DNA of 64,000 nt from Candidatus Dormiibacterota bacterium (GTDB lineage: Bacteria > Acidobacteriota > Polarisedimenticolia > Gp22-AA2), in the NCBI GenBank assembly GCA_035635555.1, contig DASQAT010000018.1, positions 24,632 through 88,631 on the forward strand. The letters run 5' to 3'. This document shows positions 17,714 through 24,274 of the stretch, one piece after another. The notes under the pieces were generated by a model. It was not told where the DNA came from. It saw nothing but the letters and a program-made list of their open reading frames with translations, and made no database searches. Each line of letters starts with the position of its first letter. Position 1 is the stretch's first letter. Made by a program: the position numbers and the translations under genes.

Positions 17714-19042
17714 TCAGGGTTTCAGGATGTGGCCCTCGGACCGGGCCACGCAGGCGGCGACGGTCACGTCTCCCGTCACATTCAGGACCGTGCGGCACAT
17801 GTCGAGGATTCGATCGACACCGAGGATGATGCCGATCGCGTGCGCCGGGATTCCGATGGTCACCAGCAGCGCCATGACGAGGGGAAGCGATCCGCCGGGC
17901 ACGCCGGCCGTGCCGATGCCGGAGAGGATCGACAGCAGGACCACGGTGACCTGCGCGCCGACCGACAGGTGGATGCCGTAGAACTGCGCCAGGAACAGGA
18001 CGGTGACGCCCTCGTAGAGCGCGGTGCCGTTCTGGTTGAGGGTCGACCCCAGGGTCAGAACGAAACCGCCGATCGATCGGGGGATCCCCAGCTCCTCTTC
18101 GGCCACGCGCAGAGTCACGGGGAGCGTCGCGTTGCTGGAGGACGTGGAGAAGGCGGTGAGCACGACGTCCTCGATCCGCCTGAAGAACCGCCATGGTGAG
18201 AGGCGGGCCACGAACCGGATCAGGAGGGAGTAGGTCACCGCCTGGTGCAGCGCAAGACCGAGGAGGACGGTGACGACGTACAGACCGAGGAGGGTCACTG
18301 ATTTGGGGCCGAGGCGCGCCGTGATGGTGAACAGGAGCGCCGCCACGCCGAGCGGCGCCAGACGCATGGCCAGTCCGATGACCTTCAGGACCACCTCGTA
18401 GACGGCCCGCAGCCAGGCCAGAAGCGGTTCGACGGCGGTGCGGTCGATGAGGGTCACCGCGACGCCGATCACCAGGGCGAACACCATGACCGCGATCATG
18501 TCGCCGCGAAAGGCGTTGACCATCGCTTCGACGGGGTTTTCGGGAATGAGATCGAGAGCGATCTGCAGGCCCGTCTTCGGCTGGGGAGGCTCCCTGACCG
18601 GGCCGGCCGATCGACCGATCGCCTCGAGCGCTCTGTGCGCCGGCTCCGAAAGCCCCACCCCTGGGCGGATGATGTTCGCCAGCCCGACGCCGATGAGCAC
18701 CGACACGCTGCTCAGGGCGAGGGTGAATAGGAGGGTCTTGAGCCCGATGCGCCCCAGCCTGCGCACGTCCCCCAGCTCGGCCACACCGAGGATGATCGCC
18801 GAGAGGATCAGCGGGATGACGACCATGAAGATCAGTCGGAGGAAGATCTGGCCGAGGGGGTAGCTGATGTTGTCGATGGACCACTGCAGCCCGGCGCGTC
18901 CTTCGAAGGCATGATGCGCGATGAGCCCGAGAGTCCCGCCCGCCACCATCCCGATCAGGATCTGGGTGTGCAGGGGAAAGGCGCGGCGCGCCGGCCGGGG
19001 CGTGCCGGAAGGAGCGCGGGTTTCGTTGTCGTCTTTTTTCAT
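17714..19042 (-). CDS. Dicarboxylate/amino acid:cation symporter (DAACS, GltP/DctA family)
   Basis: 442 residues with multiple hydrophobic helices. It carries the family's re-entrant loop HP1 motif (AFSTSSSNATLP), the TM7 motif NQNGTALYEG and the TM8 substrate-binding stretch DRILDMCRTVLNVTGD. In glutamate transporters an Arg in TM8 contacts the side-chain carboxylate, and the Arg here fits an acidic substrate. Expected substrates are glutamate, aspartate or C4-dicarboxylates with Na+ or H+. The 17661-17714 gap is short, so it may lead the transcript with the two FAD oxidoreductases. Confidence 0.93.
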   Translation of the reverse strand: MKKDDNETRAPSGTPRPARRAFPLHTQILIGMVAGGTLGLIAHHAFEGRAGLQWSIDNISYPLGQIFLRLIFMVVIPLILSAIILGVAELGDVRRLGRIGLKTLLFTLALSSVSVLIGVGLANIIRPGVGLSEPAHRALEAIGRSAGPVREPPQPKTGLQIALDLIPENPVEAMVNAFRGDMIAVMVFALVIGVAVTLIDRTAVEPLLAWLRAVYEVVLKVIGLAMRLAPLGVAALLFTITARLGPKSVTLLGLYVVTVLLGLALHQAVTYSLLIRFVARLSPWRFFRRIEDVVLTAFSTSSSNATLPVTLRVAEEELGIPRSIGGFVLTLGSTLNQNGTALYEGVTVLFLAQFYGIHLSVGAQVTVVLLSILSGIGTAGVPGGSLPLVMALLVTIGIPAHAIGIILGVDRILDMCRTVLNVTGDVTVAACVARSEGHILKP

Positions 19043-19108
19043 GGGCGGCGGTTCCCCGGACGGGCCAGGAGCGCGCGCTGCGACGGGCGCGGGATGGTAA
19101 CACGCGCG

Positions 19109-19117
19109 TGGTATAAT
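19109..19117 (+). promoter_or_regulatory. Extended -10 promoter upstream of the candidate leader RNA
   Basis: TGGTATAAT at 19109-19117 is a perfect extended -10 (TGnTATAAT). There is no clear -35, as often for this class. Transcription would begin near 19124. Confidence 0.6.
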
Positions 19118-19123
19118 CCCGCT

Positions 19124-19279
19124 TCTTCGGCGAAGCGATTCTCCCAGGGGCGTCCCGTGATGAAGAGTCCGCCAGTGACCCTGTCGATCGCGAGGTCGGC
19201 CTGGCCCGGCCGCCCCCGCGGTCTGTCCCGCGGGCGGACCGCCCCCGGGGTGCTTCCTTCGGGAGGCACCCCTTTTTTT
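19124..19279 (+). ncRNA. Candidate structured leader or small RNA ending in an intrinsic terminator
   Basis: About 155 nt between the extended -10 promoter and a strong terminator. By eye the RNA can form a 5' hairpin (CGCTTC/GAAGCG), then nested pairs GCGAT/ATCGC, CAGGG/CCCTG and GCG/CGC. A third region offers alternative pairings (CCCGCGG with CCGCGGG, or GCGGTC with GACCGC). Alternative folds before a terminator suggest attenuation, but a stand-alone sRNA is equally possible. I recognise no known RNA family; it lacks the SRP RNA GGAAG core and RNase P motifs. Confidence 0.4.
19247..19279 (+). terminator. Rho-independent terminator with UUCG tetraloop
   Basis: An 11-bp stem with outer arms GGGGTGC (19247-19253) and GCACCCC (19266-19272), closed by a C(TTCG)G loop at 19257-19262 and followed by seven T (19273-19279). 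It ends only 20 nt before the ATG of the zinc-ribbon gene. Confidence 0.85.
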
Positions 19280-19299
19280 GTGCCCGGTGGATCGAGATC

Positions 19300-20049
19300 A
19301 TGAACGACGACATGAAGCGCCTGGTGCGCGTGCAGGACATCATCTCGGAAATCGAGGCGGTGCAGGAGAAGGTCGGCGCCATCCCCGTCGAGGTGGCCCG
19401 GCTCGAGAAGGAGCTGCTCGCCGCGCAGAAAGACATCGAGATCGAACGGGGGCGCGTCCAGGAGCTCGGCAAGGACCGCAGACGCTTGGAGATGGAGCTG
19501 ATGGGGATCGAGACGAAGATCACCAAGTATCAGGCTCAGCTCCTCGACGTGAAGACAAACAAGGAGTACCAGGCGATGCTGCACGAGATCGAGGGGTGCA
19601 GGAAGGAGCGCGCCGCCCTCGATGAAAGGATCCTCCTGGAGATGGAGGAGAGCGAGACGCGCAACGTCGCCGTGCGCTCCCTGGAGGAAACGCTCGAGCG
19701 GCGGCGCCGCGAGACCTCGCAGGGAAAGGCGCGGCTCGACGCCGAGGCTCAGGAGCTGAAGGCGCGGGCCGCGTCCCTGGACGAGGAGCGGCGGGCGCTC
19801 GAGACCGGCATCTCCGCCGACTACCTGAAGCCGTTTCTCAAGGTGGCGGCCCAGCGCAAGGGCCTGGCCCTCGTGGCGGTCCGCGACGAGCGCTGCGGCG
19901 GGTGCCACGTGCGCGTCATGCCGAAGCTCATCCAGCAGGTCCGCCGGGCGACCGGTCTGATCGCCTGCGACTCCTGCAAGCGCTTCCTTTACGTTCCCGA
20001 CGATCCGCTGCGGGCGACCGTCGCGGCCGCCGAGTCCCCCGCCCAGTGA
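19300..20049 (+). CDS. Coiled-coil plus C4 zinc-ribbon protein (CdsZ/DUF164 family)
   Basis: 249 residues. Most of the protein (~5-180) is a long charged coiled-coil hairpin including the conserved YQAQLLDVKTNKEYQAML segment. The C-terminus has a four-Cys zinc ribbon, CGGCH (~202) and CDSCKRFLY (~225). This family is widespread and often sits next to RNase HI or Nif3 genes; a role in nucleic-acid or protein quality control has been proposed but is not settled. Its stop overlaps the RNase HI start (GTGA). Expression may be governed by the terminator-bearing leader just upstream. The ribosome-binding site is weak (GGTGGA, 10 nt). Confidence 0.88.
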   Translation: MNDDMKRLVRVQDIISEIEAVQEKVGAIPVEVARLEKELLAAQKDIEIERGRVQELGKDRRRLEMELMGIETKITKYQAQLLDVKTNKEYQAMLHEIEGCRKERAALDERILLEMEESETRNVAVRSLEETLERRRRETSQGKARLDAEAQELKARAASLDEERRALETGISADYLKPFLKVAAQRKGLALVAVRDERCGGCHVRVMPKLIQQVRRATGLIACDSCKRFLYVPDDPLRATVAAAESPAQ

Positions 20050-20573
20050 CTCGCCGTCGACGGCCCGCCGCCACCCGCAAGCGCGCGACCGCCCGGACGT
20101 CCGGCGGCGGCCTCGTCGCCCACATCGACGGCGGAGCACGCGGCAACCCCGGCCCGGCGGGGTACGGGGTCCACGTCGAGGACGAGCAGGGGCGGGTGGT
20201 GGCGCAGCTGTACGGTTACCTCGGAACCGCGACCAACAACACGGCGGAGTATGCGGCCCTGCTGGCTCTTCTGGAGTACGCCCGGGCCCACGAAGCCGCG
20301 GCGCTGCGGGTCCTGTCGGACTCGGAACTCCTCGTCAGGCAGATGCGGGGCGAGTACCGCGTCAAGCATCCCGGGCTTCAAGTGCTGCACGCCGCCGCCT
20401 GCCGGCTGATGACGTCCGTCCCCTCCGTCGTTCTCGAGCACGTCCCGCGCGAGCGGAACGTCGAGGCCGATGCGCTGGCGAACCGCGCCATGGACCTGCG
20501 CGACAGCTCGGGTCCGCTTCCAGAGGCGCTGCGGGATCTGCCGCCCCTTCCGTTCCAGCCTCGCCTCGCCTGA
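20046..20573 (+). CDS. rnhA: RNase HI family protein
   Basis: 175 residues from a GTG (20046) that overlaps the preceding TGA as GTGA. A basic N-terminal tail (TRRRRPAATRKRATAR) precedes the RNase H domain. The four catalytic acids are visible: Asp in AHIDGGARGNPGPAGYG, Glu in NNTAEYAAL, Asp in VLSDSELLV and Asp in NVEADALANRAMD. It degrades RNA in RNA-DNA hybrids. The short form lacking the basic protrusion resembles the archaeal/Bacillus YpdQ-type enzymes that associate with zinc-ribbon genes. Co-translated with the upstream gene. Confidence 0.92.
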   Translation: MTRRRRPAATRKRATARTSGGGLVAHIDGGARGNPGPAGYGVHVEDEQGRVVAQLYGYLGTATNNTAEYAALLALLEYARAHEAAALRVLSDSELLVRQMRGEYRVKHPGLQVLHAAACRLMTSVPSVVLEHVPRERNVEADALANRAMDLRDSSGPLPEALRDLPPLPFQPRLA

Positions 20574-20597
20574 TCGACGCCCGGAAGCGCCGGCGGA

Positions 20598-20625
20598 TTG
20601 ACAGGCGGCCGGGGGCCGCTATATT
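20598..20625 (+). promoter_or_regulatory. Strong predicted promoter of yggS, possibly giving a leaderless mRNA
   Basis: A perfect TTGACA (20598-20603), a 16-nt spacer and TATATT (20620-20625). The ATG begins 9 nt after the -10 box, so transcription should start at or within about 3 nt of the start codon. Confidence 0.65.
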
Positions 20626-20633
20626 TGTTGTCT

Positions 20634-21332
20634 ATGGCGCCGGGCGCGATAGCGGATCGATTGCAGGGGATCCGCGAGCGGATCGCGGCCGCGGCGGGCC
20701 GCGCCGGGCGCGATCCGGAATCGGTCACGCTCGTGGGCGTGGGCAAGACCGTCCCGCCGGATCGAATCCTGGAAGCCGTCCAGGCCGGTCTGGCGGATCT
20801 CGGCGAGAACCGGGTGCAGGAGGCGCGCGACAAGGCGCCCCTCCTTCCGGGAACGGTCCGCTGGCACCTGGTCGGGCACCTGCAGGCGAACAAGGCGAAT
20901 CACGCCGCCCGGCTGTTCCAGGTCGTGCACTCGATCGATTCGGTCGAGACCCTCGAGCGGCTTGAGCGCGCCGCGGAGCGGGAGGGCCGGCGGATGACGG
21001 CGATGGCGCAGGTCAATCTGGCCGGTGAGGCGACCAAGTCCGGGGCGCGGACCGAGGACCTGGATCGGATCCTCGAGACGGCGGCCGGCCTGAGGAGTGT
21101 AGCGCTCACCGGGCTGATGATCCTGCCGCCCTACGATCCGGATCCGGGCAGGAGCCGGCCCTTCTTCCGGAGACTGCGCGAGCTCCTCCACGAGACGCAG
21201 GGGCGGCACCCGGGGCTTTCCCTGCGGCACCTGTCGATGGGGATGACGGAGGATTTCGAGGTGGCCATCGAGGAAGGGGCGACGATGGTGCGTGTCGGAC
21301 GCGCCCTGTTCGGAGAAAGGAGAGAGGCATGA
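20634..21332 (+). CDS. yggS: YggS-family PLP homeostasis protein
   Basis: 232 residues. It is a fold-type III PLP-binding barrel with the PLP lysine in VGVGKTVPP (usually S-K-T) and family motifs GENRVQEA, WHLVGHLQANKA, VHSIDS, and a phosphate-binding C-terminal SMGMTEDFEVAI...VRVGRALFG. Family members buffer pyridoxal phosphate and affect amino-acid pools; no catalytic activity is known. The start at 20634 is fixed by the promoter placement, with no ribosome-binding site. The DivIVA gene overlaps its stop (ATGA), the same yggS-divIVA order seen in many Gram-positive cell-division clusters. Confidence 0.92.
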   Translation: MAPGAIADRLQGIRERIAAAAGRAGRDPESVTLVGVGKTVPPDRILEAVQAGLADLGENRVQEARDKAPLLPGTVRWHLVGHLQANKANHAARLFQVVHSIDSVETLERLERAAEREGRRMTAMAQVNLAGEATKSGARTEDLDRILETAAGLRSVALTGLMILPPYDPDPGRSRPFFRRLRELLHETQGRHPGLSLRHLSMGMTEDFEVAIEEGATMVRVGRALFGERREA

Positions 21333-21835
21333 AGATCACTCCGATCGACATCAACAGCCACCGCTTCGCGAAGAGGATGCGGGGCTTCGACCCGGAGGAG
21401 GTGAGGTCCTTCCTCAACCTCGTGTCGGGCGAGTTCGAGAAGCTCGTGATCGAGAACAATGCCCTGAAAGAGGACCTGTCCCAGATCAAGGCCGGCATCG
21501 CCGACTACAAGGAGCGCGAGCGGATCCTGAAGGACACGCTCGTGACCGCCCAGAAGCTGGCCGAGGACATGAAGGAGGAGGCCCGCAAGGAGGCGCAGCT
21601 CATCATCAAGGAAGCCGAGATCAGGGGCGGGCAGCTCCTCGACCAGGCGGCGCGCAAGGCGGGCCAGATCGAAGGGATGATCCAGAATCTGCGCGTCGAG
21701 CGCGACGCCTTCGAGCAGCGCGTCCGCTCCGCCGTCGAGCAGCATCTGCGACTCCTCGACATGCACAAGAAGGAAGAGGAGGTCGAGGATCGACTGCGGT
21801 TCATGAAGAAGCCGCCCGCCGGAGAAGCCCGCTGA
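21329..21835 (+). CDS. DivIVA-domain coiled-coil protein
   Basis: 168 residues. The N-terminus (KITPIDINSHRFAKRMRGFDPEEVRSFL) is the DivIVA membrane-binding module, followed by a long coiled coil (~30-150) rich in Glu and Lys. DivIVA proteins recognise negatively curved membrane and recruit division or polar growth factors; Gram-negative relatives are less well studied. It lies between yggS (4-nt overlap) and hutI (overlap through CTGA). The coupling to a histidine-degradation gene looks incidental. Confidence 0.9.
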   Translation: MKITPIDINSHRFAKRMRGFDPEEVRSFLNLVSGEFEKLVIENNALKEDLSQIKAGIADYKERERILKDTLVTAQKLAEDMKEEARKEAQLIIKEAEIRGGQLLDQAARKAGQIEGMIQNLRVERDAFEQRVRSAVEQHLRLLDMHKKEEEVEDRLRFMKKPPAGEAR

Positions 21836-23169
21836 TAGAAGCCGATCTGGCCATCGTCGACGCCAACGAGCTCGTGACCGTGGGCGGGGGCGCCCCAAGG
21901 CGGGGCGCCGCCCAGGGGGACCTCGGAATCGTCGAGCACGGCTGCGTCGCGTCCCGCGACGGAGTCGTCGTGTTCGTGGGGGATGAGCGCGATTACCGGC
22001 GCCAGGTCCGGCTCGAGAGGAGCGGCGTCGAGATCGACGCAACCGGCCGCACCGTCCTGCCGGGCTTCGTCGATCCGCATACCCACCTGCCGTTCGCCGG
22101 CAGCCGCGAGCGCGAGTTCTCGCTGCGTCTGCAGGGCGCGCGCTACGAGGCGATCGCGGCGCAGGGGGGCGGAATCCTGTCCACCGTCGAGGCCACGCGG
22201 CGGACTTCGTACGACGCTCTCGTCGATCTCGGAAAGACACGCCTGAACCGCATGCTCCTGCACGGCACGACCACGGTCGAAGCCAAGAGCGGCTACGGCC
22301 TGACGCTGGACGACGAGCTCAAGCAGCTGCGGGTGCTGAAGGCGCTCGACGGCATCCACCCGGTCGATATCGTGCCGACGTTCCTGGGGGCCCACGCGGT
22401 GCCGAAGGAGTACAGGAGCGACCGCGACGCCTACGTGCGCGAGATCATCGATCGGATGATCCCGGAGGTGGCGCGTCAGAGCCTCGCCCGCTTCTGCGAC
22501 GTCTTCGTCGAGGAGATCGCCTTCACCTCCGGGGAAGCGGAGGCGATCCTCACGGCTGCGGCGAAGTGCGGGCTCGGTCTGCGGGTGCATGCCGACCAGC
22601 TGTCCGATTCGGGCGGGGCCCACCTGGCGGCGCGTCTTCGGGCCGCCTCCGCCGACCACCTCGAGCACGCGGGCGAGGCGGGGATCCGCGCCCTCGCGGG
22701 CTCGTCCACCGCGGCCGTCCTCCTCCCCGGCGCCGCCTTCTTCCTGCGCGTGCCCGGCTCGGGTCTCGGCCGCAGGCTGGTGGATGCCCAGGTGCCGGTG
22801 GCGGTGGCGACCGATTTCAACCCGGGGACCTGCCCGACGGAAGCGATGCCGGCGATCCTGCCGCTCGCCTGTCTGAACTTCGGTCTGTCGGCGGCCGAGG
22901 CGATCGTGGCGGCGACGCTGAACGCGGCCTACGCTCTTGGATTGGCGCAGACAGCCGGGAGCCTGGAGGTCGGGAAGACGGCCGACGCGCAGGTTCTGGA
23001 TGTCCCGAACCACCTCCATCTGGTCTACCATTTCGGGGTGAACCACTGCCGCACCGTCGTGAAGAACGGGCGGGTGGTGGTCGAGGACGGCGCGATCGCG
23101 GGCGGAGCGACGGGCACCCCTGCCGGGAACGCCGCGATGGACAAGACTTCCGGCGGATTCCGACCTTGA
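21832..23169 (+). CDS. hutI: Imidazolonepropionase
   Basis: 445 residues from a probable CTG start (21832) overlapping the divIVA TGA; GGAGAAG lies 7 nt upstream and no ATG, GTG or TTG is near. It is an amidohydrolase with metal site DPHTHLPFAG, KSGYGLT, the FLGAHAVP His and HADQLSDSGGA. The enzyme opens 4-imidazolone-5-propanoate to N-formimino-glutamate in histidine degradation. Family length is usually ~410; the extra is mainly a ~10-residue Gly-rich N-terminal insert and a C-terminal tail. hutH and hutU are not in the window; the cyclodeaminase downstream fits one-carbon handling of the formimino group. Confidence 0.93.
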   Translation: MIEADLAIVDANELVTVGGGAPRRGAAQGDLGIVEHGCVASRDGVVVFVGDERDYRRQVRLERSGVEIDATGRTVLPGFVDPHTHLPFAGSREREFSLRLQGARYEAIAAQGGGILSTVEATRRTSYDALVDLGKTRLNRMLLHGTTTVEAKSGYGLTLDDELKQLRVLKALDGIHPVDIVPTFLGAHAVPKEYRSDRDAYVREIIDRMIPEVARQSLARFCDVFVEEIAFTSGEAEAILTAAAKCGLGLRVHADQLSDSGGAHLAARLRAASADHLEHAGEAGIRALAGSSTAAVLLPGAAFFLRVPGSGLGRRLVDAQVPVAVATDFNPGTCPTEAMPAILPLACLNFGLSAAEAIVAATLNAAYALGLAQTAGSLEVGKTADAQVLDVPNHLHLVYHFGVNHCRTVVKNGRVVVEDGAIAGGATGTPAGNAAMDKTSGGFRP

Positions 23170-23269
23170 CAGCCCGGGGACAGGACCGTAAATTTCCATG
23201 CCGACGGCGGGTCGGGCACTGGCCAGATGGCTCGCGCGTCTGGTGCATCGGTTGCGAGGAGACGGAGCG

Positions 23270-23902
23270 ATGTTGTCCAGAATGACGCTGGAGCAGTTCA
23301 CGGAGGCGCTCGCCGCCGCGACGCCGACGCCGGGTGGCGGCAGCGCCTCGGCCCAGGCGGGAGCGATGGCGGCCGCCCTCGTCCAGATGACGTGCGATCT
23401 GACGATCGGGCGGGAGGCTTACCGGGCGCACGACGAGGCCGTGCGGGAGATCCGCGCGCGGTCCGAGGGGCTGCGCCGGGATCTCCTGGCTCTGGTCGAC
23501 CGGGACGCCCAGGCGTACGACGAGGTGGTGCGCGCCCTGCGCCTGCCGAAGACTACCGACGCCGAGAAGCGGGCCCGTTCCGAGGCGCTCGCGCGGGCGA
23601 ACCTGTTCGCCATCGAGACCCCGCTCGCCACCGCCGACGCCTGCGCCGCGCTCCTGGAGATGGCCGCCGAGCTGGCGAGCAAGGGGAACGTCAACGTCGT
23701 CAGCGACGTAGGCACGGCGGCTCTTCTGGCCTACGCCGGCCTGCGCGGCGGCATTCTCACGATCCGCGTCAACCTCAAGGGCGTCGTGGACGGGGCCCGC
23801 GCCGGGCAGCTGCGCGAGCGGGTGCGGCGTCTCGAGGTCGAATCCGAGAGACTCCGCGAGGCGGCCCTGACGGCGGCCTACGTCCGCAGCAACGGTCGCT
23901 GA
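23270..23902 (+). CDS. Cyclodeaminase/cyclohydrolase family protein (FTCD C-terminal type)
   Basis: 210 residues from the ATG at 23270, chosen because GAGGAGA lies 7 nt upstream and the length then matches the family (~205-210). The all-helical family has its glycine-rich folate-binding motif at ATPTPGGGSASAQAGAMAAAL near the N-terminus and SKGNVNVVSDVGTAALL near residue 145. It is a stand-alone formiminotetrahydrofolate cyclodeaminase or methenyl-THF cyclohydrolase. Being next to hutI suggests release of ammonia from 5-formimino-THF; a separate formiminotransferase is not seen here. Confidence 0.9.
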   Translation: MLSRMTLEQFTEALAAATPTPGGGSASAQAGAMAAALVQMTCDLTIGREAYRAHDEAVREIRARSEGLRRDLLALVDRDAQAYDEVVRALRLPKTTDAEKRARSEALARANLFAIETPLATADACAALLEMAAELASKGNVNVVSDVGTAALLAYAGLRGGILTIRVNLKGVVDGARAGQLRERVRRLEVESERLREAALTAAYVRSNGR

Positions 23903-24024
23903 GTCACCGTCCGCCGCACGGTCCTGTCCTCCCCTCCTGGCGCATTGGCGTTATGACAATGCCCCATAGTCATTCGAGAGAAAGGACTGACTGCTCAGGG
24001 AGTTGTCCGATTGCTGTAAGCGCA

Positions 24025-24052
24025 TTTCTCATCGTAAAACCGTTTCTCATCG
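24025..24052. promoter_or_regulatory. Tandem direct repeat upstream of the first giant subtilase promoter
   Basis: TTTCTCATCG at 24025-24034 is repeated exactly at 24043-24052, an 18-bp period, ending 13 bp before the -35 box. This is an activator-like position. An AT-richer stretch upstream (23950-24060) also holds ATGAC/GTCAT inverted repeats (23953, 23969). The whole 23903-24274 gap holds no supported gene. Confidence 0.45.
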
Positions 24053-24065
24053 CACAAGAATCAAG

Positions 24066-24094
24066 TTGACAACCCCACCCTCGCACCGTATCAG
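24066..24094 (+). promoter_or_regulatory. Predicted promoter of giant subtilase 1
   Basis: A perfect TTGACA (24066-24071), a 17-nt spacer and TATCAG (24089-24094). The leader would be about 175 nt and contains a GC hairpin (24224-24230 with 24245-24251) before the ribosome-binding site. Confidence 0.55.
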
Positions 24095-24274
24095 ATAGGC
24101 CAACTCTGGATTATTGCCGGTTCCGGCAGAGGCAGCCGTCGCCCGGGAACGGCGGACAGAAGAAGGCTCGAGGGGCAAGTCTTTCTGCTATCAGATGATG
24201 ATTCAAAGCTGTCTTCGTTGAACAGGCGCCACCGTGACCTGCCGGGCGCCTCTTCCCATTTCGGGAGGTTTTCG

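Noticed and set aside
19124..19279. SRP RNA, RNase P RNA or a hammerhead ribozyme in the leader
   Set aside because: The GGAAG/AGCA core of SRP RNA and conserved RNase P blocks are missing; a GUGAUGA stretch lacks the essential C of the hammerhead CUGANGA core and the GAAA partner.
23170..23269. An extended start (23198) for the cyclodeaminase
   Set aside because: It adds Arg-rich residues unlike the family and lacks a ribosome-binding site; the ATG at 23270 has a good one.
24218..24274. An N-terminal extension of giant subtilase 1 from 24218
   Set aside because: It would place charged residues before the signal peptide and has no ribosome-binding site; the ATG at 24275 has GGGAGG at ideal spacing.
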